Assembly: GCA_900708905.1 (NCBI GenBank)
Contig: CAADRB010000003.1
Coordinates: 4,260,599-4,324,598 of the forward strand
Reading direction: 5' to 3'
DNA: 64,000 nt
Origin: Hymenolepis diminuta
Taxonomy: Eukaryota > Platyhelminthes > Cestoda > Cyclophyllidea > Hymenolepididae
Both the position numbers and the translations under genes were made by a program. Shown here piece after piece: positions 49,980 to 62,657 of the stretch. Under the pieces are notes generated by a model. The model ran no database searches, was not told where the DNA came from, and was given only the letters and a program-made list of their open reading frames with translations. Numbering within the stretch: the stretch's first letter is position 1; each line of letters begins with the position of its first letter.

Positions 49980-52900
49980 ATGGATACTACCGAAAATCCC
50001 CAACAGAATTCCAATACTTCGAGAGAATCTTCTCGGTCCTCTTTGTCTGCTACTGGCGATTCTCATCCACCACCGACACCTCTTGTTAAAAATAAGAACT
50101 ATGCTGGTCCTCCGATTCCTCTGAAGGAGAAACGTCATTCCTCGTCAATATTTAACGTTAGTCAGGATAGGCATCTTGTTCCCTTGCCAAATGTCAAAGG
50201 TGTGTTTTCTCTGTATATTTCAATTAGAATTGACCTGAAAATTGAATTTTGTTTCTTCAATTCTTTCTTAAATTACACCGATATAGGAATGAACAGCAGC
50301 TGAGGTATTTATCCTGATAGTTACAAGTAGATTTCTCATTCTTGACCTTTAGTCTTAGTTCAAATGTTTTACAAAAAGTAATTCGATTGCAAAATAATCA
50401 AGTATCTGATATTTAGAATAGATAACATCGAAGATTCGCAATTTTGGAGTAATTAATTCAATTTTTGGGGGAATAATTAAATCGAAATAAATACCTATTA
50501 AGCAGCTCTTCCGTTTCGCAACATTTGCCTAACTTTACTGAAGAGATCATTAGTATTCTTGAACCCTAATTTAGTTTTTCTTTGAGTAAGCTATCGACCA
50601 ATTTAGATTATCTGGACTGGGCTTTCAATCTAGGTCATTCCATAAGCGAATACTAATAATTTCCAAGTCCATTTAGGAATATTTTTCAATCTCGTCTTGA
50701 ATTAGAGATTGCATCTTTGGGACTCCTTCGTAAGAAACTCGGATTCTGCCAACATTAAGCAGTGCGGTTAGTCATTCCGCTGAGTATGGGCTGATGGGCC
50801 ATCGGACATTCTACAATCCAAAAACTTATTCCTTTCATTTCATTTTGCTTGCCTTCAAACTGTATTTGATTGGTAATCTTTTTGTTCTGTTGTTAAATTT
50901 TGACGGAATTGACGCCTTTTTAGATGGTTATTCTGGCAATTTTCCCGATATAAACTTCAATAAATATATGAATTGTGACTAATTACAGAATAAACGGAGC
51001 GGAAATATTGTCAAATTGATTTGAATTTTAACCACAGTAAAACAAATAAACTGTTTTGTTTCAGCTGTAAAATTGGCGATAAATGTACTTTGATTATGCT
51101 TTTATCAATAGTTACCTGTACTGGTTCGTTTTTTTATTCGACACTCGGTATACTGGACTTCAGTTTCACAAGTAACAAAGTTCCAATACACTTTCATTTA
51201 ATTGGAATCATTAATATGGCATATATTCTTTACCTACCCTGGATACATTGTGTTTTATTCACGATTAGCTTTTTATGAGTATCGTCTTTGCAGTCATTTC
51301 ATTCGTCTTTATTGGCAGATAGAGTTTTTGTTCTAGATGAAGAAAAATACACGTTTGGACCTTTTACTGAGAATTCCCAACGCTGTTAGAAATTAGTCCG
51401 TTCGGTGAAGCTATATAAGTTCGACATGAGCTTGGCAGGGAGATATGTAATTTTCGATAGTACCAGTTACTGAAGGGAGAGAAGTGTGGAATGTAAAAGT
51501 TTTGCCCCTAAAATGTAGAATTTTCTCTCAAATTTCATTTTCGGTCTACTTTTTCGGTTCAGGGTCATAGCTTGAGATAATTACTATTACTAAGTTTGAT
51601 TGCACTTCAGGCTGGAAATAGCACTGGATGCTGGTTTATCATAAAGAAATGCTTATACGTAATTAGATCGCTTGATAGTAGAAAAATGCTTACATTTAGA
51701 GTTATACAAATTTATAGTATTTTACGGTGGTGCTTTCCTACCTTTCCGCTCGTTATCGTGTTGATCACCTTATTCCTGAAGTTCGAATCTGTACAATCAC
51801 AGGACCATTTTAGACGTCAGGAAATTCATACACACGCACATGTTTATGGTTTTGGATGGTTGTGGTGCCTGCCTTATCTCCTCATGTAACTGTCCTTAGG
51901 TTAACCTAACTCAACTTATGGGGGTCTCCTGTTCACTCTCTTATTGAAGTTAATTCAGTTGGTTAAACACGATCCTGAGTGTTTTAAATATCAAGTAATT
52001 CGTCCTAACGACACAGCGATTATCTGATAAGTTTATCTAAATCGATTTAAGTGCAAATATGTACTTGTCGAATTGCGTATGGTTGCTTTTCCATTAAATC
52101 TTTCATATTTCCAGTTATCGAGATGGAAGAAATTTTCTGAATTCAAGCCATTTGTAGCTTCCTATAGTTATGAGTATTCACTTCCTATTTTTGGCTTTCT
52201 AAGTAGACGCTTAGTCGATAGCCCTAAGCCTTAAACAACCTTATCATTATTCTTGGGTTGGAGTGAACGGGAGAGATTTTTTTATACGTTCATTATCATT
52301 TGTTATCCTCCCGATTTCTCAGAAATAAAATTCGATTCTTAGTAAAATAAGATACCTTATTGGTAGTGTCGATAATGTTGTGGTCAATTCACTAGCATGC
52401 GAAGTTTGAGGTCACAAGTTACTTACTCATCAGTAAGCATCTGAAGAATTATCCTTGATAGAAAAATAGCGAAATTCGAGTTTTGTTCTGCCACTTCTCT
52501 GTACAATAAACTTGAGAAGCATGCCTTTATCATCAGGAATTATCCATTGCTTAGCATCTTTGTACAATCTTGCTTTTATTTGCGTCAAAGGAACATTCTT
52601 TACCATGTTTTGTCTTAAAAATAGCATTAAAAATCTCAATTTCCTGCCTGAAATTTTTTGCATGAACTGCCTAATTTCTACCATGCTTTGGCCTTTTCCG
52701 AATTTTAAAAGTAAATCATGGGTGAAAGAGGAATGCCATTACCCACACAAAGTCCATAATTTATGCTGACGCACCGTCCAGTCCAACTGCGTCAAGTTTT
52801 AAGAAGAATGCTAGTTTCAATTCAATTACTTGAGAATTTACTAACCACCATGCTGGTCAGGAGATGTGTAGCAGACCGTCTGCTTCTCATTAGGGAGACT

Positions 52901-54232
52901 TGGCGATACCGTTGAGGCACAAGATATGCTCTTTCTATTGCTAACTGGGATGTCCATAGTATTAAACTGCTGAGATGGTTAGACCGCCATCATAGAGAAG
53001 CTAAATCAGCAGCCCAATGTTAGAAGTCGGAGCATAAATTAGGTACGTCTTTTCGACAGACCCCCGAAGGGGTCTGTTTCACATAGTTTTGATATACAAC
53101 TTATTAACATAAGGGAGACTTTCTAGGTCACTGTCCTAAATTTAAATACAATGAGTAGCATTTCACTGCTAGTTATCTGTCCTAGTGTTGAAAACACTTT
53201 ACTTCACCAGTTTCGAAGACGCTTGAAAGAGTTTTTTTGGGATGATCAAATGGAAAACTTAGGACATAAGTTCATTCGTCTTACTATCTCTATTAAAGTG
53301 CCTTGATACTTCACCTTCAGCAATGATATACAGTCATGTAAATTTAACATCCTTTGTTATGTCCAGTTGAACATAATGAATGACATTTCATTATCTAAGG
53401 CAAGAGTTGGAAGGTTGTTTCACGAGTGTGAAGTTCGAAGAAAGTGTACACCTCAAATTGACCGAATTTAGAAGATTTGGAGGTGGCGCCACTCGAATCG
53501 TTTGTGTTACAAAATCGTTTGTTGATGTAAGACAACGGTACTTTTCTTATGATTCTAATAAATATCGAAGTGATCACAATTTCATTTCTGGGATTCCAGC
53601 TGCAAATTTTTCGTTAAATAGAAGACTTTGAATTTGAAAAAAAAATAACGAAAGAGATCAAATAGTGATTGACCGGGTTTCACTCTCAGGATATTTTTGG
53701 ATTAAAATATTGGGATTGCTAAGATTCGCTTCAGATTTGCCTTTATATGCGTTTCGTTAGCCCGTATTTTAAAAATCCTGGTACGTTTATGAGCGCTTGT
53801 AGATCAAGCTGACTGCAATAACCCATTCTTAAAACTATTTAACACTCGCTTTTTCTTTACCCAGATGCCGCTACACCACAAGAACGTGAACAACTCTTCC
53901 TCCAGAAGCTTCAACAGTGCTGTGTCGTCTTTGATTTTCAACCCGATCCTCTCTCCGATTTGCAGGGAAAAGAGGTCAAGCGAAATATCCTCAACGAGCT
54001 AATTGAATGTGTCCTTGACTCACGCCCTGGTGCTACCAACGGTGGATCTGCCAATGGAGGAGCGGGCTCGAATGGCGGAAGTGTCATCACAGAGGCTATC
54101 TATCCGGCGGTGGTAAAAATGGTAGAGGCGAATGTCTTTCGAACCCTTCCACCGCCAAGCAATCCCACAGGTGCGGAATTTGATCCTGAAGAGGATGAAC
54201 CCACGTTGGAAGCATCTTGGCCGCATCTCCAG
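49980..54232 (+). CDS. PP2A regulatory subunit B56, N-terminal exons (partial)
   Basis: Substrate-targeting subunit of protein phosphatase 2A. Exons seen: 49980-50199 and 53865-54232 (phase 1 then phase 0), giving the first 196 residues; the rest lies beyond the window. The disordered start is Ser/Pro/Thr-rich, followed by [19 protein letters not shown] and the start of the HEAT-repeat body: [48 protein letters not shown], and the family signature [19 protein letters not shown] with [14 protein letters not shown]. An insertion rich in Gly, Asn, Ser and Ala (about residues 133-152) separates VLDSRPG from ITEAIYP, where human paralogues have only a few residues. The start is the first ATG of an exon whose upstream sequence has no open frame. 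The donor at 54233 is GTGCGT. Confidence 0.93.
50715..50815 (-). repeat. SINE-like element, copy 3
   Basis: Plus-strand landmarks CTCGGATTCTGCCAACATTA, AGCAGTGCGGTTAGTCATTC and CGCTGAGTATGG match the copy near 61300 closely. Truncated, within B56 intron 1. Confidence 0.65.
52365..52430 (+). repeat. tRNA-like SINE head
   Basis: ATGTTGTGGTCAATTCACTA followed by GCATGCGAAGTTTGAGGTCA resembles the tRNA-like heads at 46671 and 63672, with a worn B-box area. Inside B56 intron 1. Confidence 0.4.
52920..52985 (+). mobile_element. LINE endonuclease-like relic, copy 1
   Basis: A plus-strand frame reads [17 protein letters not shown] (52922-52972). A second copy at 62658-62720 reads RLAFLPADWNIQTIKLL. 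Differences are mostly conservative at protein level, and a W(N/D)(I/V)xx(I/L) core resembles the start of the APE-type endonuclease of non-LTR retrotransposons. The fragment is too short for certainty. Confidence 0.35.
53055..53078. repeat. GC-rich hairpin with CGAA loop
   Basis: Arms ACAGACCCC and GGGGTCTGT (53056-53064, 53069-53077) pair perfectly around CGAA; a G-T pair extends it by one. It stands out in the AT-rich B56 intron 1. Confidence 0.75.
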
Positions 54233-57200
54233 GTGCGTATCACTATGGCATTTTTGTGTAATTGCCGTCTATTTATATAGCAGTCACATAAGCGAATTAT
54301 GTTTGGGGAGAGGGGCTTTAGTCAATGGAATTTGGACATTTCTTTGGTTAGATTGGAAATATTTCTTCAGGTTATACCTATCTGTTTCGTTAAGAGCGCA
54401 TTATTTTATTACTTCGCTTATAACCGTTTATTGCGAAACATTCGAATAAAAACCCTTTCTTTCATTTCATATTTCCTATTTAAAGATAAGTTTTCACTAT
54501 TTCCTTAAGGTTTAAGAGTGTCGTTAGTACAGTTACTCGAAAGAAACTATTGTTTTGTAATGACTTTATTATCCCCTATTATTTGTCATCTTGGTACTCT
54601 CATGTTTTTTTCCTCCAGTCTCTTACCTACCGCATATTAAGATTGATTTTAATTTGGCCATAGGTCATTCACATTTCCCCAAATCGTCCTTGTTATTTTA
54701 CTTCGTCATATTAAGCTTTTGTAGGAAGCCTAGTATCTTATAGGTAAGGCAAGTTAACATGAAATGATGTAGTCCATAAGATGCATAAAAGGTGGAAAGA
54801 AGCGTAGAGTACAAAGGTGGGGGAAGCGACCATCTTGCCTTTATGGCCACAATCCTCTAAAGTAGCATGCGATTTGAAGATTATTATATCTCGGCCTGAT
54901 GGCTTCCCTATTGCCCCACTGCGTGAAGGCAAGTGCATCCGTTACTGACTAACTTGATTGTTAAATTAGCCTCAATGGAAACGCACCTGGTGGCTTATAC
55001 TTTATCCTTTTCTGCCTAGCCACTTTGTAGCCTATTGACTAGGAAGCTCTTAGTGACTTAGGGGGGTACTATCATGTATTAATCTGGTTTATTATAAGAG
55101 TATGGCTGCATGGGTTCAAAAGTCACTCAAATGCTATTTTTATGAACTGAACTTAATTCAGATAGTATTCAATGGATCTGTCCAAGTGCAGTGGTTGTTT
55201 AATAACATTAGACCGCCCTTTTTTTCTTTCTGGTGTCGTATATCAACTGTGTTCTCAAAGCTCTGCCGTAATTAATGATCGTTTTTCTCTGAAATATGTT
55301 CTTCATTCAACGTATTTGCTCAATAGTTTAGGTTTAGAATTTGTAGTTGAATATTCAAGCAATTCTTTTTACCAACCTAATTTAGTAAGTGATAAGAATT
55401 TGACAGTAGTTGAAGCTTTCTGTCCTCTTTCACTCATCAAGTCTATTTTATCGTTAAAAGCGCAGATTTTCTTAGGTTTTTTTTATAAATTCGACTCTAA
55501 GGATCACATTTCTTCTGCCTATTTGATCAGCATAAGAAAAATCGGTTTATGTGCTTATCCAAATAAGAGTAGCATAGAGGGATGCTTTCCAAATTTGCAT
55601 ATTTGAATGAGACTGCTTTGAAAAGTAAAGACCTCGGTTACTATTGGTACCTTCTTGTTATTGGGGCCTTTATGGCTTGAGATAATCGAAAGCATTTAGG
55701 TCAATTGGGGGTTTGTTTAAAGACAATTAAATATGGCTAACAGTCGTACTGGATGTCGAATTTTGCGGAAAAAGATTTGTATGGGTTTGTTCTTTTTCCT
55801 AATTGCGTATTTCAAAAACCAGAATTGATTTATTTCAGTGCGGAATTTAGCAGTTTGGGTAGCTGCGCCACTCCCATATTCGTGGCTTCGGAACTGTTCT
55901 TACTTCCTAAACGCCTTATCAATGTCTTTAAGGACGTTTGCAAGTATATAGCGCTGCTGTTGGGGAAAATATCTTCTTATGTTCCTAAGATACTCTCTTT
56001 TCTTGCTTTATCATTTACCTAATGATATTTCTTTTACTCCTTCGTTATTTATTTATGTACCTTTGTTATTGACATATGTACCGCATTTTTCTCTCAGTCT
56101 TGAGCTTAAATACCGATTTGCGTTATTAGTCAAAGAGAAAAGTAATCCTTTTCGATGTATTAATCCTGAGCAAAAAATATGTTGAATTTCTCAACTAATG
56201 TTTAATACATGAAACGTTTAATCGTTTAACTTGATATGAAATTTTTGCTCATAGATGCCTCATGAGGTTTTACCCTTCTTCAAATTATCCAAGTTGTTTA
56301 TCGACATTTTTCCCGCACTAGTCATCACCATTAGGTTTCTATTGCTCTTCTCAACCAGACTTCTTTCGGTTGCGAAATTGAACTGAAATTTTGTTCATTG
56401 TTTCCCACCAATTGTCACCTCCATTCTCATTGGTTCATTCAAACGGTTCTCATTTTTCTCTTCCTTTTAAAGGCGTAGTTCCGCTATTTCTGGGTTTTTC
56501 GTCAAGTATTTCATCAATGTTCTCCCTAAAATTATCGTACTCATTTGTTATAGCATGAAAAAGATTAAAATCTTTCTTTAACTATTTAGTATATTTGAAA
56601 AGTACAAATTTGTCAAGAGGTCAAATGGCGCATTTTCGCCATTCATTCATAGCTCAAGATACGCGAGCTATCAGGTTTGGTTGGAACTTATTTTTGAAAA
56701 CGATGCGTTGAAAATTAAACTGAATTCTTGAACCACTTCCAAATCGAGTTTTACCTGAAATAAAGTCACACCAACTTGGTTTGTTGGCGTTCGTTAGTAA
56801 ATCTAAATCGATTACAAGTAAACTCTCCATAAACCTTTATCGGTTTCTAGCAGTAAATTTTGCCATCATCACTGGTTTTATTTGTTCATAATGTTAAATT
56901 CCAGTGGTGCAAATGCATCGTATTTGATCTTATCAGTTGGCAATTATTTGAAGCTCCATACGATTTGAATCACATGTAGCTAATGGCCCATTATTTGGTT
57001 TTTCTGATTAATTAAAGCTTGGATAAGTTGAATTCTCCTTTATTCAGCTCTAAAATAAAAGATGCGTCGAGTTTTAATCTTATTAGCTTGCAGAGTATAG
57101 TTAATAGTGATCAATTGTTCTTTGCTTTCAGTTCCATCTCTAGGGTGATGTGATTAATTGTTTTTGAACAAACTAGGAGGTACATATTAGATCGATTGAA

Positions 57201-57354
57201 CTAGTTGAAGCCATTCTACAAACAAAAAATGCCCATTCAAATTCCTTTTTTTACACAAATAGCGAAAGTACTGACATGAAGTTGATATAATTAAAACAGC
57301 TTTCCCAATCCATATCAAGATCTTAAATCAATTCTTTGCAGCATATAGGAGCAC

Positions 57355-57376
57355 CTCTCTCTCTCTCTCTCTCTCT
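57355..57376. repeat. CT microsatellite
   Basis: Eleven uninterrupted CT units followed by CCCTGCAG. Confidence 0.95.
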
Positions 57377-58254
57377 CCCTGCAGATATCGTCCTGTCTGC
57401 TGATTTATTAGCGAACATCTGTTTGTTTTCCCTAATTAGCTGTGAATTTTGCGCAATAAAAGTCTTGGCTTTTGACTAAGTGACAAATAGGTGATTGAAA
57501 GACAACTGAATTTCAGATTCAGATGATGTCTTCACCCATTGAAACAAGTGGATTTCCTTTAGCCCGAATTTTGATTCATATCTCCTCCAGTATTATCTAA
57601 AACTTCGGTTTAGAATCACGAATCATCTTAACTAGCAGTGAATCATGAGTTATTATCAATTTCGTTTTTAACAGGGTTACGTATAGCTGAGAGCATTGCA
57701 TTAATTAGAAAGAGAGGAGTGAGTACAGTTGATTTCGTTCCTAATATGTAAAATCTTGTCTTAGGACAGATAATTTCGACCGGAGATTAGTTTAGAATTT
57801 TATTGACATCCTTTTTCATTAACTAATGTTTCTGTGTATATACAAATAGTAGTTCTAACATTATTTGATATTAGGAAAAGCATATACCTTATATTTAAAA
57901 GTTGTGTTAAATAGCCTACGCTACCTTTGTCTCCGTTGACATTTTCAAGTTCTGTCTTTAATGTAAGTCATATCATCTTTCCCCTTTTATTGCTTTTTCG
58001 CTATCTTTCAACGCGAAATTATTGAAACGATTGATTTCTGAGTCCTGGTAAAATTTTAAAGTCACATTTATTTGCGATTTAATTATGGACAACTGGAAAT
58101 CTATCCATTCAACGAGAGTCATTACCCTTTCGCACAACTACTTTGTCCTTTAACTATCAGAATGATTAAATAATTCGATTCCAAGAGAGAAACCTGTCTC
58201 TACCTATCTATTCCACAAACTCGTGATTTAAGTACTGTGATATATCACAAGAAG

Positions 58255-58560
58255 GCAGAGTGCAGGGAGAGAGAAGAGAGTTAGAGTTTGGTGTTGTGGG
58301 GAAAATCGAGGGTTAGAGAGCAAAAGAGCTAGCTAGTCATCTACGCTCCGCCTCGTCTTTTCTGTTGCTCTCTCACCCACTCCTACTACGTGAATTTTCG
58401 CACATGTACGCACGCACGCACGCTTGCGTGTCTGTCTATCCATCTGGTTGCCTGTCTGTTCCACCGCGTCTGTATCCCAGCCTCTTGTACTAGGCTGACC
58501 GGTTGACTCTACCTGCTGTTGAATCTGTACCGCTTATTGTGCAATGAATTAGTTCAACCT
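58255..58560. other. GC-richer block, possible promoter or untranslated exon
   Basis: A stretch that is visibly richer in G and C than its surroundings. It has purine-rich GA runs (58260-58285), CT-rich runs, a CACG run at 58405-58420 with a reverse GCGTG arm, and several CTGTCTG words. No protein frame is supported. It could be an alternative B56 promoter or an old repeat. Confidence 0.3.
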
Positions 58561-58679
58561 TTAACAGAGAAATCTAGCATCTGGGTTTCATCAGCTGGTT
58601 CCGGATTCAGACAGATTTGAACTGTTACTATAAGAAAAGAAATAGCTCTCAAGTTCATTTAAGGAGGTTTTTCCGACAC

Positions 58680-58855
58680 TCATCTTGGACAGATTAGCGT
58701 CATAGGATCCCTGATGGGAATATAGAGTTCTGTCACTTCCTTTATTAGCCAAATTTAATCAGTGTGGTTAGCTATTCCTCTCACTGGGTATGCACCGGTG
58801 GGCTTCGAACTCATCCGTGACCCCCAAAATTCGCTTAATATATCGCTAATTTGAT
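58680..58855 (-). repeat. SINE-like element, copy 4
   Basis: Plus-strand landmarks CACTCATCTTGGACAGATTA, TTATTAGCCAAATTTAATCA, GTGTGGTTAGCTATTCC, TCTCACTGGGTATGCACCGG and CATCCGTGACC. One of the two best preserved copies. Confidence 0.7.
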
Positions 58856-59768
58856 CGTTGCGACATAATTTGAATATTTAAATTAGATCAGTCAAGTTCC
58901 CATCTTTCACTATTCTACGTTGCAAGCTTAGGTTATTTTTAATAGGTCCACGTATTTAAAGAACGTATTGAGTATACGAATTAAACAATAGGAACCACAG
59001 CTTACAAGCTCTGGTTCACTGAAAAGAGAGGTCTGCAAGTCTTTATGGTTACCTTCTCTGCATTTTTACTTTCTTTTCTGGCTTTGATTCACATTATTCA
59101 GTTCTGAACGTTATATTCATGGAAACATTTTCTCTTCATTTCGTTGATTGGCCCTGAATTTGAAATAATAAAATTAGAATATAATTATAGCACAAAAACG
59201 AGAAGATTGTTTGCATGACCAATTTCCTCTTTACGAGCTTATTGTATCCGATAAGCAAATTGTATAGGCTAACAGAACTCACTCGTCTTCAAGTAGGACT
59301 GAGTTATTAATGCTCTGTTTGTGTGAAACTAATGCTTGTCCATCATCATTCAACATGTCTTTGAAATCTTTAGTCTTTCTTTTAGCTCAGTGTTATCAAG
59401 ATAACGGAGAACAGAAAGTGAATAGTTAGAGAGGTTATATTTTACATATCCGTCTTCAGATACTCTCTCAGTGATTACGTATAAATCTCTTGTACATAAC
59501 CGTATTTAGTTGAAGACACTCCTCTCGCTGTTAGAGCAATAGATTTATCACCTTAGATAACATCAGCCACTCCCTTCTCTTGAAACAGTTGGGAGATTTT
59601 ATTTTCTATACATTTTTATGGAGCTATAGAAGTTCAAGATTAATATGTTGAAATGAATTAATAATAGCGTGATGGCAATTCGTTAATCCCAAGCATGAAT
59701 AAGGAAAATCCATGAAATACAATATGGAAAGTCATAGGAGGCTGAGGAAACAAAGATCATAACTACAT

Positions 59769-60078
59769 TGTTTACTTTTCGCCTGGAGATAATCACTTAT
59801 CTCAGGCAGGTTATCTCAAAGTCTCCCTTCATCCTTTTCAAGACATGGAAATCCCTCGTTTGACAGCTTGTCAGATGTAGTTGGGGCTAAAACTCTAATC
59901 AGTCTGGCTCTGTTTTAATCTCTGGAAGCCAATAAAACAAAGACACAACTTATATGCCTGTACAACACCTGTTTCATTAATAAAATGCCCTGGGTAAACT
60001 GCACTCTGTCTTAACCTTCTCTCTTTCCCTGGTGTGAGTCAACTGTTGTCTAGTGATATCGGGTGAGCAGATATAACA
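59769..60078 (+). mobile_element. Solo LTR-like copy 1
   Basis: 310 bp that start TGTT and end AACA, as LTRs do, with two AATAAA signals (near 59929 and 59980) placed like an LTR polyadenylation region. By eye it differs from the reverse complement of 63075-63384 at about 15 positions with no indel, so about 95% identical. About 20 bases before it are also shared, and no matching target-site duplication was found, so the exact ends or the LTR interpretation could be wrong. No internal retroelement genes adjoin it. Confidence 0.6.
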
Positions 60079-60159
60079 TAGCGGCAGAAACTGGACTTCC
60101 TAGCATTGGAACTGAAGACAGTGTTAATGAAAATTAACTTGAATACAGAGGAGGTGCCC

Positions 60160-60300
60160 TGCAGCCTCTCTGTTGTAAAACTCACATTCTGCCTCCTCTT
60201 GTTCTTCAGAATCAACTAGTGTAGTTGGCTTTCACGTCAATGGGTGTACACCAATAAAAACCGCTCTCATGATCTCTGACTTGTCAGACGCATACCTTGG
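60160..60300 (-). repeat. SINE-like element, copy 5
   Basis: Plus-strand landmarks CACATTCTGCCTCCTC, AGAATCAACTAGTGTAGTTG, TCAATGGGTGTACACC, TGATCTCTGACTTGTCAGAC. More diverged than the copies at 58680 and 61285. Confidence 0.55.
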
Positions 60301-61284
60301 AAGCGGCTTTACGGTATCAATCTTAACAGTGATTTCATTATTCGCTATTAAAAAACCAAAATAAGAGCTCTGTGATTCCAAAGATGGGAATGTGGTCTTT
60401 TGAACTTGGTAAATTTGGGTGTTTGCCTTGCACTATTCGACGTTAGTGGGGCGTTAGTTTTGTGAAACGTTAGCTCTTGAGACGAAATGTCTGAACTTAT
60501 ACTTACCGGAATATTCCCGAATGGTCAATCCATAAAAACCTTATAGACAAAGCGTCGCCAATCACAATTTGAATTATGTGGAAATCGTTAGTCTCTGTAC
60601 CCAAGTCCCCCTTTTTAAGAAAATGCTGTAGCTTAAGCTATGCGCCTCTGGCAAAATCATATTTTTGCTACGACTTTTTGATTTGACGAATTAAATAATA
60701 AACACGCTTCACTAAGAAAAGGTTGTTCGACATATACATGTGTATTCATTAGCACTACCACCCACTTCTCCATTTGGCAATGACTTATCGTGTAAGTTGT
60801 TAAACTATTTCCCATTTCATAATCTCACACATCGTCGAAGCTAACGATTACTTATCATGGTGGGCTGACAATCACCGATTGACATCTTTTTTATTGGCTA
60901 TGACACTTTCTGAATAGGAACCTAACATCTTTGCATTTTGTATTTGGAGTCCCAAGTTTGTTAAAGTTCACAGAACCTCCAAAGAAACTGTTTAGTCAAA
61001 ATTGTACTTGGAAATTATCCAGTAATTACCTATCCTTATTCATTTAAGGCGCTCCTGCGTTTCATTTTAACGTCAGACCCTTAGCTAACTTCTTGATAAT
61101 GCACTAAGTTCACTATAATTTGTTTTGTTAAAGAAAGTGAGAATCGTTTGTTGATCTTGTCAGCTTTCAAGTAATATTGCATCGAGTTTGTTATCATGAT
61201 TATAAAAAAATACAAGGCAACTTACACCATATAATGATTAGGCAGAAGCCGAGATAGTAGAACCCGAGTCTAAGTCCATTTAGG

Positions 61285-61497
61285 AAAACGATTTCTAACG
61301 CTCATCTTGGGTATAGTGGTATCGTCGAGCCTCCGATGAAGGACTCGAATTCTGCCAACTTTTATGTTAACCAGACTTAACCAGTGCGGTTGGCCATTCC
61401 GCTCACTGGGTTTGCGCCGATTTGAATCGAGTCCGTGACCTCTGACATAGCAGACATGCACAGTGATCACTCTGCCACCGTGATCTGCCTCATACTT
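61285..61497 (-). repeat. SINE-like element, copy 6, with tRNA-like head
   Basis: Best-preserved member. On the minus strand it begins with CGGTGGCAGAGTGATCACTG (A-box-like TGGCAGAGTG), then GAGGTCACGGACTCGATTCA (B-box-like), then the body shared with five other copies. Pol III-type A and B boxes at the start identify a tRNA-derived SINE. It generates the 135-codon minus-strand frame at 61270-61677, which is not a gene. Confidence 0.7.
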
Positions 61498-62657
61498 ATT
61501 TGTTGACACCATCTTTGGGGGCTGAAATGTTTTCCGATTTGTTTGTTTTTCATCTCGCCACCCATCGTCTGCTTTCTCCGAGCGAACATGAGTAATAATC
61601 GATGGAGTGACAAGCAATTGAATGTTTAACTTTCGAATGTTTTGTTGCCCGCTCACCATCGTCTTCTTCGTTTGCACAACATAGAATGTCTAATTAGAGT
61701 GACTAATTATTCCTTTGTGTATGTCACGTGATTTTGAGTCAAAGATCTCTCTCTATCTTATCTCCCTTCTGTCAGGTTAACGTGAAACTTCTCTCAATCT
61801 CTTCCCCTCCCCTAGCTCTCTGTTCATATGTTTGTGGTTCAAACAGGCCTATTTATATGTTTTAAGGGGCTTTCGGAGTGGATTTATTATATCCAGGGTT
61901 TCGCAGTTTACAGAATTTTTATTTGTGTTCATATTAATCTTATTGAGTTTGACTGCCAAAAGTCATGCGTATATTTTTTTTCCCCAATTAGGGATAATGA
62001 ACTTATTCCTTCTCTGTAACTGGCCCTTCGATGTTATGCCACTTCTTTTAGTGGTTGCGTCGTTGTTATCGTGTGTTCGTTATGTGCTTTACAGATCAGT
62101 TTTTTTATTTTCATTGACAGTTGAATGCGCGTACATCTTTGAAATGAAATTATTAGCTCAATCTTGTTTACTAATAAACATAAGGTAGTTCCTTAATCTG
62201 AGCTTTCCCTTCTACCAGTTTCAGAATTTTACTTCATTATCTTATTCCTCTGTTTATTTAACTGTTTGATAACCCGAAGGTACAGAATCCAATAAAACGC
62301 TCCTCAACGTTTGAAATTGACCGTCTTTTTTTCTAATGAAAGTGATTACTCTGCATTAGAAATTTTCAAATCATTTTTTCTCTTCTGGCGGGTTTATGAC
62401 AATCAGGGGCTTAATTTTAACTGTTGTTTTCCTCTCTTTCCCTCATTTGATCAATCAGATTGCATGAATTATTTGGCCAACAGTTTCCCATCGAATATTA
62501 AATTAATTTAAGAGCTCACTAGCAGTAAGGGAAAGTGGCAATTGAATCAAATTTTCCCGTTTGAAAAAGTAACAGAAAATACTCTCGAATTTTCTTTTAA
62601 TACGATCTTCTGAATTTGAACTGCTCAGAGTTTAATGTAAGGACTTTGTTGCGTATA

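Larger units (their letters stand above)
50200..53864 (+). other. B56 intron 1 (3.7 kb)
   Basis: It holds a SINE-like copy, a tRNA-like head, a LINE-like relic and a strong hairpin, listed separately. The remaining frames are short and T-rich on the plus strand, without domains. Confidence 0.6.

Noticed and set aside
61270..61677. 135-codon minus-strand frame
   Set aside because: It reads straight through a SINE-like copy and begins at a non-ATG codon.
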